Source: Bacteriovoracaceae bacterium UBA7317
GTDB lineage: Bacteria; Bdellovibrionota; Bacteriovoracia; Bacteriovoracales; Bacteriovoracaceae
DNA length: 20,245 bases
Assembly: GCA_002474345.1 (NCBI GenBank)
Contig: DKQD01000075.1
Span: 1 to 20,245 of the forward strand
Reading direction: 5' to 3'
The translations under genes and the position numbers were made by a program. This document shows, piece by piece, positions 14,827 through 20,245 of the stretch (positions are counted from its first letter, which is position 1; each line of letters begins with the position of its first letter). The notes under the pieces were generated by a model. It did no database searches. It was not told the origin of the DNA and saw nothing but the letters and a program-made list of their open reading frames with translations.

Positions 14827-16638
14827 TTAAAATTCCTTTAATTTATTATGGTCTGTTAAGTAACAGAAATTCATATTTTTTTCATTTCTGATTGCTTCAA
14901 TAACTTCATCATAGGCTTCTAACACCTTTGAAACTCTTGTTTTTTTTGTTGGGGTTAAAAAACCATTATCTTCCGTATAGGAAGGTGTAAGGATAAATTT
15001 TTGTGGAATGGGGTGAAATTTTTCTTTTTCTAGTTCTTTAATGATTGATAAAAACTCTTTTTTTATTTCTGCAAGATTTATCGAATCCTTTACATAGCTT
15101 TCAAAGTCTAAAAAATCTTCTCCTAATGTAACAATTGCAACGGGGTATGGAGAGTTTAGAAGATGAATAGCCACTTGTTGTATTTTAAAGCTTTTATCCA
15201 ATAGGTGATCAGCAATTGCTTCGATATTGTAAAAGCGTCCATCTGCAGCTTTATGAAAGTTTTTTATCCTTCCTGTTATTGTTAAAAATCCCTCTTTATC
15301 AATAGAACCTAAGTCACCAGTTTTAAAAAAGCCTCGATCATCAAACTCATCTTTTGAGTCAATATTGAGATAGCCTTTAAAAATATTTTCGCCTTTGGCC
15401 CAAATTTCACCTTCTTCTTTTTCATTTTTGTTCCTAATTTCAACTGTATTTACTGCTGTAACTTTACCAGAAGCGCCTTTTTTTCCAAATCTTGCCATAC
15501 TAAGGGTCGCAGTGGTTTCACTCATCCCGTAAGCACCAGAAATTTTTATCCCGAGTGTGTGGTGAAAAAAATCATAGACTTTTCCATTGAGTGCCGCTCC
15601 GGCAGAAAAAATAACCTTAACTTTATCAAAGCCTAGTTTTTTCTTAATAACTTTTGAAAAAATTGGTTTTATAAAGACTCTGTTTTTCCATGTGGGTGAT
15701 ATAAGGTCGACTTCTTTAAAAAAACCACCAAGCATAGATGTTAATTTAATTTCAATTTGTTGTGATAATTTTTGGAAAAGAAGGGGGACTCCAAAGACAA
15801 ATGTAGGTCTTATTTTGGGAAGATCATCTTTAAAATTTTCTTTAGTTGTGATGTGGCCGATAAAAGCCCCAGTATAGGCCAAACCTAAGCACGCTGTTTG
15901 AAAAATATGGGCATTAGGAAGAAAAAAAGCTGTCGTTTCTTGGTTGTCAAATTTATCAAACATACTATTTATAAAACCAAAGCATGCATAAAGGCAGTTT
16001 TTATTGGTAAGTGGGACTCCTTTAGGTTTTCCTGTTGAGCCTGATGTATAGACAACTTTTATGATAGAGTTTAAGTTGTCTTCCGAGTTGTCGTAATGAA
16101 TATGCTTCATATTTGAGATGTCAGATTTTAATTCAAGTTTTCTTAAATCTTTAAAACCATGACTTTCTTCTGGTTTTTTTAAATCTCCTACACAAAAAAC
16201 AGTTTTGAGGAGGTCTTTAGCTTCTCCTGGAAGATTTTTGAGGACTTCCCATCCATGTGAATCAACAGCGATGATATCAATATTTGCATCTTTAATTTTA
16301 AAAACAATGTCTTCTATGCTGTCATTCTTGAAAAAGCCTGTTGTGTATTTTCTATTCATCCAGCAGCCAAGCTCTAAAGAAATAATATCCACATGGTTAT
16401 CACCAATGTAGGCCACATTATGACCATCTAAATCTTGATGGATTTTTTTGAAGGCATGGCCTTTTGTTAGAAGGTCTGAGATTTTATAAAAATTAGTATA
16501 GTTTCCCTGCTCATCTCTGGTTTTTAAAATAAGTGGGTCATTGTGTAGTTCGTATGCTTTTAATAAAATTCCAACTGCACTTCCTCCACCCATGGGCAGT
16601 TCGAACTTATTCTTCAGCATTTTTTTTAAATCATCCAT
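14827..16638 (-). CDS. AMP-forming acyl-CoA synthetase (long-chain fatty acid type)
   Basis: 603-aa member of the ANL adenylate-forming superfamily, which activates a carboxylic acid to acyl-AMP and then acyl-CoA. Motifs in order: P-loop YTSGSTGKPKG (197-207); YGMSETT (370-376); TGDLG (440-444) with the ribose-binding Asp; hinge GRIKN (456-460); and C-terminal LTPTKKTR with catalytic Lys probably K566. Length and layout resemble long-chain acyl-CoA synthetases rather than acetyl-CoA synthetase. There is no signal peptide, so it should act in the cytoplasm or at the inner membrane. It is the first gene of a likely operon with the hotdog thioesterase. ATG 16638 has AGG 10 nt upstream. A strong plus-oriented terminator hairpin lies 85 nt upstream of the start. 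Confidence 0.88.
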   Translation of the reverse strand: MDDLKKMLKNKFELPMGGGSAVGILLKAYELHNDPLILKTRDEQGNYTNFYKISDLLTKGHAFKKIHQDLDGHNVAYIGDNHVDIISLELGCWMNRKYTTGFFKNDSIEDIVFKIKDANIDIIAVDSHGWEVLKNLPGEAKDLLKTVFCVGDLKKPEESHGFKDLRKLELKSDISNMKHIHYDNSEDNLNSIIKVVYTSGSTGKPKGVPLTNKNCLYACFGFINSMFDKFDNQETTAFFLPNAHIFQTACLGLAYTGAFIGHITTKENFKDDLPKIRPTFVFGVPLLFQKLSQQIEIKLTSMLGGFFKEVDLISPTWKNRVFIKPIFSKVIKKKLGFDKVKVIFSAGAALNGKVYDFFHHTLGIKISGAYGMSETTATLSMARFGKKGASGKVTAVNTVEIRNKNEKEEGEIWAKGENIFKGYLNIDSKDEFDDRGFFKTGDLGSIDKEGFLTITGRIKNFHKAADGRFYNIEAIADHLLDKSFKIQQVAIHLLNSPYPVAIVTLGEDFLDFESYVKDSINLAEIKKEFLSIIKELEKEKFHPIPQKFILTPSYTEDNGFLTPTKKTRVSKVLEAYDEVIEAIRNEKNMNFCYLTDHNKLKEF

Positions 16639-16722
16639 TTTTTAATACCTATAATAAAGCATGGCCCTTCAATGGCACCCCTACTTTTTCGGAAATTGAA
16701 TAACCAAATTAATTTTTTAAAG

Positions 16723-16750
16723 AAAGTTGCCTTGAAAAAGGCAACTTTTT
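16723..16750 (+). terminator. Strong hairpin terminator without an upstream gene on its strand
   Basis: An 11-bp perfect stem (16723-16733 with 16738-16748) is closed by a GAAA tetraloop and ends in TTTTTT on the plus strand. That is textbook rho-independent form. It lies in the divergent gap between the acyl-CoA synthetase (starting 16638, minus) and the DUF938 gene (starting 16847, plus), so no annotated plus-strand gene precedes it. The minus-strand tail is CTTTAAAAAA, weaker. Confidence 0.6.
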
Positions 16751-16846
16751 ATTGCAAAAAGGTTTTTAAAAGGTTTAAAACATCACTTTATCCAAATATC
16801 TCGTGTATAGTCGATAATAAAACCCGGATAAGAAAAGGTTGAATTC

Positions 16847-17446
16847 ATGGATAGGCCCTATTCCCCAGCAGTTGATAGAAACAAAGGTCCGATATTTGAA
16901 GTACTAAAAGAATATTTGATGGATGGTAACAATTTATTGGAAATTGGAAGTGGCACTGGGCAACATGCAGTCTTCTTTGCTGAAAAGTTTCCTGGCCTCA
17001 CATGGGTTACAACGGATGTAAGGGAAAACCTTGCAGGAATAAAAGAATGGATTAATGAAGCCAATCTAAAAAATATCAAAGGTCCTGAAGAGTTAAAAAT
17101 TGGAACGGATGATTTTCCAAAAAAACCTTTCGATTATGTTTTCACTGCAAATACATTGCATATAATGTCCTGGAAGGAGAGTAAGACTCTCTTTAAATTA
17201 CTGGGAAAAAGGCTTCGAGAAGGTTCATTAACTTTTTTTTATGGCCCATTTAATAAAGAAGGAAAATATACATCACAAGGTAATGAGGAGTTTGATAGAA
17301 GTCTAAAGGAACGAGATCCTCGTTCTGGAATAAGAAATTTTGAAGATGTTGTTAATGCAATGAAGAGTTTCGGCTTTAAGCTTTTAAAGGATCATGAAAT
17401 GCCTAGTAACAATAGACTTTTAGTTTTTGAAAGACTTTCTAAGTAG
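16847..17446 (+). CDS. DUF938-family class I SAM-dependent methyltransferase
   Basis: 199 aa, normal for DUF938. Family hallmarks are visible: SPAVDRNKGPI near the N-terminus (6-16), SAM-binding motif LEIGSGTGQH (31-40), FTANTLHIMSW, YGPFNKEG, the FD of EEFDRSLKERDPRSGIR, and MPSNNRLLVFER at the C-terminus. Some family members have been linked to methylation reactions, but the substrate is not generally established and I assign none. Start ATG 16847 has AAGG about 8 nt upstream. The gene stands alone, divergent from the acyl-CoA synthetase and convergent with the third receiver (30-nt gap). Confidence 0.85.
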   Translation: MDRPYSPAVDRNKGPIFEVLKEYLMDGNNLLEIGSGTGQHAVFFAEKFPGLTWVTTDVRENLAGIKEWINEANLKNIKGPEELKIGTDDFPKKPFDYVFTANTLHIMSWKESKTLFKLLGKRLREGSLTFFYGPFNKEGKYTSQGNEEFDRSLKERDPRSGIRNFEDVVNAMKSFGFKLLKDHEMPSNNRLLVFERLSK

Positions 17447-17476
17447 CGAGAAATAAGGGAGTTAAATTGGATCAGC

Positions 17477-17857
17477 TTAACTTTTGCTCTTTTTCTCTAA
17501 AAGGCCTTTAATCGCTGTTAATATTTTACTTTGATCAAGTGGTTTTGAAACCCAGGCATTAACACCAAGCTTTTTCGCATCTTCTTTCAATTTTTTATCA
17601 AGCTCTGTGGAGTAAATCATAATGGGTATATCTTTCCCGTTTTCAGCTTGCCTGACAAATTCAATGAAAGTCATTCCGTCCATAACAGGCATATTCAAAT
17701 CCGATATAATAAGTTTTATTTCAGAGTTTCGCTTAAGTAGTTCCAAAGCCTCCATTCCATTCGACGCCTCATGAACATTAAAGCCATGGTCACTTAGGTA
17801 GTCTTTAAACTTAATTCGAATCGTTAATGAGTCATCTACGACAAGTATATTTATCAA
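17477..17857 (-). CDS. Single-domain CheY-like response regulator
   Basis: 126-aa receiver with no output domain. Conserved residues: D8/D9 in VVDDS, phosphoacceptor D53 in ISDLNMP, switch S82/T83 in IYSTE and the Lys of VSKPL. TTG at 17857 starts the protein exactly where a CheY-type receiver should begin, with a purine-rich GAGAAAG 5 nt upstream and no nearby ATG. It is the last gene of a minus-strand run of kinase, methyltransferase and receiver. A 138-nt AT-rich gap separates it from the methyltransferase, so it may have its own promoter. It is the best positional candidate to accept phosphate from the kinase at 18896-20245. Confidence 0.9.
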   Translation of the reverse strand: MINILVVDDSLTIRIKFKDYLSDHGFNVHEASNGMEALELLKRNSEIKLIISDLNMPVMDGMTFIEFVRQAENGKDIPIMIYSTELDKKLKEDAKKLGVNAWVSKPLDQSKILTAIKGLLEKKSKS

Positions 17858-17995
17858 ATTAACTTTCTCTTTTTAATTTAAATTGTTTAATAAAGTCTAA
17901 ATTATAACCTAATTCTTATAATATACTTTAATTTAATTTATTTTATTTGAAATAGGTGATAATTATTTCTTTTTGTAATTAAAAATGGTCCTATT

Positions 17996-18880
17996 TTAAG
18001 AATCCTTAGACAATACATAATAAAAATAGCAAAGATCTTTATCTTGAAATTTCTTGTAGATAAGAGTTCCTTTCACGCCTGAAAAAATTTTCATAACAGG
18101 AAACATAAATTTTGGTGTAAACCTTTTAATAAATGAAACCCTTTGGTCGCTATCGTAGTCAAGGGCCATTAAAACATTTTTTGTGATGTCATTTTTGGAA
18201 ACCAGTTTTAAACCTTTTTTTAAAAAGAGCTCTTCTAGCTCATGGGTTTTTTCTGGAGGACGAAAATCAGCAAAAATAAAGTGACCCCCTTTTTTTAGAA
18301 CGCGAGTAACTTCTTCAATAAATTTTTCAAAGTGTGGATAGCAGTGAGATGATTCGACGTTTAAAACAATATCAACAGAAGCATTCGGTAAGGGTAAATT
18401 TTCAGCATCTCCTTTTTTAAAAGATAAATGAGGAGCATTCTCGTGAACATCATTACAAAATTCAATGCTTTTTGAACTTAAATCAAGTCCGATAAAACTT
18501 CTAAGAGGATAGTTTTCAGAAATAAAACGGGCCCCACCACCTCTTCCGGAGCCTACTTCCACAATATTTTTACCCTCAAAGCTAGAAGGAAACTCTTCGC
18601 AAAGGTAAAAATAAAGACGGGCCATGGCAGAATTGTCAGTTGTAAAAAAAGATCTTTTTTTCTTTAAATAGGATTCTTCTCTTTTCTTTTCTTCGACCGC
18701 ATCTATTTCATGGTGCCCATAATTCATAAAAAGAAAGTCTTTTTCTCGGTCCTTATCTTTTGATAACCAGTTATACCAAAACTTCCACCAAACTTTTTGA
18801 AAAAAGGGAAGGGGGAGGAGGATCATTTCAAAAATAAAAACAAAAATCTTCCACAAAAATTCATTGGCCTTCTTAAGCAT
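17996..18880 (-). CDS. Class I SAM-dependent methyltransferase with N-terminal hydrophobic helix
   Basis: 294 aa. An amphipathic or membrane-seeking N-terminus (FLWKIFVFIFEMILLPLPFF, about 8-27) precedes FMNYGHH (51-57). A Methyltransf_11-type core follows: motif I NIVEVGSGRG (105-114), acidic LD at 132-133, GDAENLPLP (157-165), NVESSHCYP (174-182) and RVLKKGGHFIFADF (193-206). The FMNYG-plus-hydrophobic layout recalls lipid/sterol/phthiotriol-type methyltransferases, so a membrane lipid or quinone-like substrate is plausible but not shown. AGAAGGA (18891-18897) overlaps the stop codon of the kinase gene, 10 nt before ATG 18880, giving tight translational coupling with a signalling gene. Confidence 0.82.
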   Translation of the reverse strand: MLKKANEFLWKIFVFIFEMILLPLPFFQKVWWKFWYNWLSKDKDREKDFLFMNYGHHEIDAVEEKKREESYLKKKRSFFTTDNSAMARLYFYLCEEFPSSFEGKNIVEVGSGRGGGARFISENYPLRSFIGLDLSSKSIEFCNDVHENAPHLSFKKGDAENLPLPNASVDIVLNVESSHCYPHFEKFIEEVTRVLKKGGHFIFADFRPPEKTHELEELFLKKGLKLVSKNDITKNVLMALDYDSDQRVSFIKRFTPKFMFPVMKIFSGVKGTLIYKKFQDKDLCYFYYVLSKDS

Positions 18881-18890
18881 ATTGTTTGAA

Positions 18891-18897
18891 TCCTTCT
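18891..18897 (-). promoter_or_regulatory. Ribosome binding site overlapping the kinase stop codon
   Basis: AGAAGGA on the minus strand shares its first two bases with the kinase TAG (18896-18898) and is 10 nt before the methyltransferase ATG. This supports one transcript for both genes. Confidence 0.65.
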
Positions 18898-20245
18898 AGC
18901 TTAAAACCGGTAATTGAATCATAAAAGTCGTTCCCTCATCAATTTTAGAGGTTACCGAAATGCTCCCACCAAGCCTTTCCACTTCTTCTCTAACAGCATC
19001 CATTCCTACTCCTCGACCTGAGACATCCGTGACTTCTTCCTTCGTTGAAAAACCAGGAAGAAAAATTAAATCAACGATGTCAGATTCTTTTAATTCTTTG
19101 AGGTCTTCTTCAGACTTTAGGCCCGCTTCGGGAACTTTATTTTTTATCCTCTCAGGATCAATTCCACCACCATCGTCTACCATTTGAATCATAAAGGTGT
19201 CGCCGTTATTGTTAAAGTCTACCTTTATACGACCTCTTTGAGGCTTTGTTTTTTCTATTCTCTCTTCTTCAGTTTCAATACCGTGATCGACCATATTTCT
19301 AAAGAGGTGGATGGAGCTATTTATAAAGCTAGAATATTTATTAATGTCAACTTTAATTTCATCACCACCAATACTATGGTCTATACCCTTACCTTGTTTT
19401 TCAGCTAATTCGTTAATTAGATACCTGTACCGATCAAATTTACTTTTAATGTCTTTAAGGTAGCTATTTTCATAAAAATAAGAAAAGGCTTCACCTATTG
19501 CGGGGGCAGGATTTTTTCTATGTTTTGTTTTGAGGCGGCCGAGCACTTTTAAAATTTCTGAGACTTCAACAGCTGTACCGTCATCAATCATAAACTTATT
19601 GGCAGCTTCAATAATAAGTCTGTTCTCTTTTACAAACTCTTCAAGTTCTCTTTTAAAATGATTAACTTTGGAATCTAAGCTATCAAGTTTTTTTTTCGAT
19701 AAAGCCGTTTCTACCTCGTTAAGATAGTAAGTGAGGTCCTTAACTCCAAATTGACCGTAGCGCGCTTTAAGAGTGTGGAAATGTCTAAAAAGACCTCCGT
19801 TTTCATTATTTTTTGTTCTTGGATAATGTTCTAAAAGATCATAGGTGTCATCCATTAAATCAATAAACTCAACAGGATTTTGAAGGCAATTCTTTATGAA
19901 GAAAGCTTGTTGCTTATCTAATTCCAGCTGTTTTTCAAGATTTATTTCTTGGGTTTTATCAGTGGCAATACAAATAACCTTATCAATTTTTCTTTTTGAC
20001 CCTTCAACGTAAATGGGTCTGTAATTTAGGTCTATATGGCGATTGTCTAAGTTAAATGATTGGGGGCCTAACATTTCCAAGTCTTTAAAGGGTAAAATAC
20101 CTCTGTAGACATTTTGAATCCATTTATTGAAGGTGTCAGTTTTTTCTTCATCAAGCTTTAAAACTCTAGAAAGGTTTTTTCCAACGGAGTCTATAGAAAA
20201 GAAGTCTTTCGTAATTTGTGTAGCGCCTTCTAGAATAATGCCTTT
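18896..20245 (-). CDS. HPt/CheA-like histidine kinase, N-terminus beyond window
   Basis: The frame is open to the last base of the window (449 codons visible, first one at 20243-20245), so the Met at 20080 is internal and the gene starts outside. The visible part parallels the C-terminal half of the 155-2896 kinase. It has a PAS-like region (KGIILEGATQITK... at the edge, then IDLNYRPIY), a short linker (INLEKQLELDKQ) and an HPt helix FRHFHTLKARYGQFG with phosphoacceptor His at 19775-19777. The CheA-type ATPase has N box HLFRNMVDHGIE, DDGGGID and GFSTKEEVTDVSGRGVG, and the protein ends LPVLS. There is no CheW-like tail. It is followed by a methyltransferase 15 nt downstream and then a CheY-like receiver. 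Whether it also has a 7TM-DISM sensor cannot be seen. Confidence 0.85.
   Translation of the reverse strand, partial: KGIILEGATQITKDFFSIDSVGKNLSRVLKLDEEKTDTFNKWIQNVYRGILPFKDLEMLGPQSFNLDNRHIDLNYRPIYVEGSKRKIDKVICIATDKTQEINLEKQLELDKQQAFFIKNCLQNPVEFIDLMDDTYDLLEHYPRTKNNENGGLFRHFHTLKARYGQFGVKDLTYYLNEVETALSKKKLDSLDSKVNHFKRELEEFVKENRLIIEAANKFMIDDGTAVEVSEILKVLGRLKTKHRKNPAPAIGEAFSYFYENSYLKDIKSKFDRYRYLINELAEKQGKGIDHSIGGDEIKVDINKYSSFINSSIHLFRNMVDHGIETEEERIEKTKPQRGRIKVDFNNNGDTFMIQMVDDGGGIDPERIKNKVPEAGLKSEEDLKELKESDIVDLIFLPGFSTKEEVTDVSGRGVGMDAVREEVERLGGSISVTSKIDEGTTFMIQLPVLS

Noticed and set aside
15587..15877. 96-codon plus-strand ORF
   Set aside because: Antisense shadow of the acyl-CoA synthetase, whose motifs are intact.
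17460..17497. AGTTAA/TTAACT inverted repeat then CTTTTGCTCTTTTTC after the DUF938 gene
   Set aside because: The 6-bp all-weak stem with an 11-nt loop is too unstable to call a terminator, although its position would fit.
18896..20080. Start of the right-hand kinase at the Met at 20080
   Set aside because: The frame continues without a stop to the window edge and the upstream codons align with the PAS-like region of the left-hand kinase, so this Met is internal.

Overview
This is a low-GC (roughly one third G+C by eye), gene-dense bacterial chromosomal window with no rRNA, tRNA, insertion sequence, prophage or CRISPR that I can see. The mix of genes suggests a Gram-negative, possibly predatory or marine, Bdellovibrionota-type bacterium (Bacteriovorax/Halobacteriovorax-like). 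That mix includes 7TMR-DISM kinases, stand-alone CheY-like receivers, secreted hydrolases, lysine-rich coiled coils, a predicted outer-membrane barrel and a eukaryote-like acyl-CoA-binding protein. The taxonomic guess is inference and not a marker-gene result.

Layout. 155-2896 (+) is a membrane 7TMR-DISM kinase with a CheA-like HPt and ATPase. It converges through a 14-bp-stem terminator on a secreted two-HKD phospholipase D-like protein (3000-4784, -). Next is a large secreted protein (4986-7397, -) with a GP42-type transglutaminase-elicitor domain, including a recognisable Pep-13-like segment, fused to a roughly 320-residue coiled coil. A 586-base non-coding stretch separates it from a two-gene operon: a CheY-like receiver (7984-8373, +) and a secreted M28 zinc peptidase (8379-9443, +). 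9475-10779 (-) holds a hypothetical protein, a MAPEG membrane protein and a small doubtful ORF. 10944-11179 (+) looks like a small gene split by a frameshift. 11192-11596 (-) is a second receiver, divergent from an acyl-CoA-binding-protein homologue (11740-12003, +). A DMT/EamA permease and a probable outer-membrane protein follow on the minus strand (13740 to 12052). A hypothetical protein (13972-14373, +) shares its stop region with an acyl-CoA synthetase-thioesterase pair (16638 to 14370, -). A DUF938 methyltransferase (16847-17446, +) faces a third receiver (17477-17857, -). The right end is a minus-strand run of a second HPt/CheA-like kinase (cut by the window edge), a methyltransferase and then that receiver.

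Two themes stand out. One is phosphorelay: two paralogous kinases carry their own HPt histidine and CheA-type ATPase, with no CheW-like domain and no classical H-box, and three output-less receivers lie between them as candidate partners. The other is the exported protein set (PLD, transglutaminase-like, M28 peptidase, barrel) next to an acyl-CoA handling set (ACBP, ligase, hotdog thioesterase). The most unusual object is the Pep-13-bearing transglutaminase-like protein with a giant coiled-coil tail.
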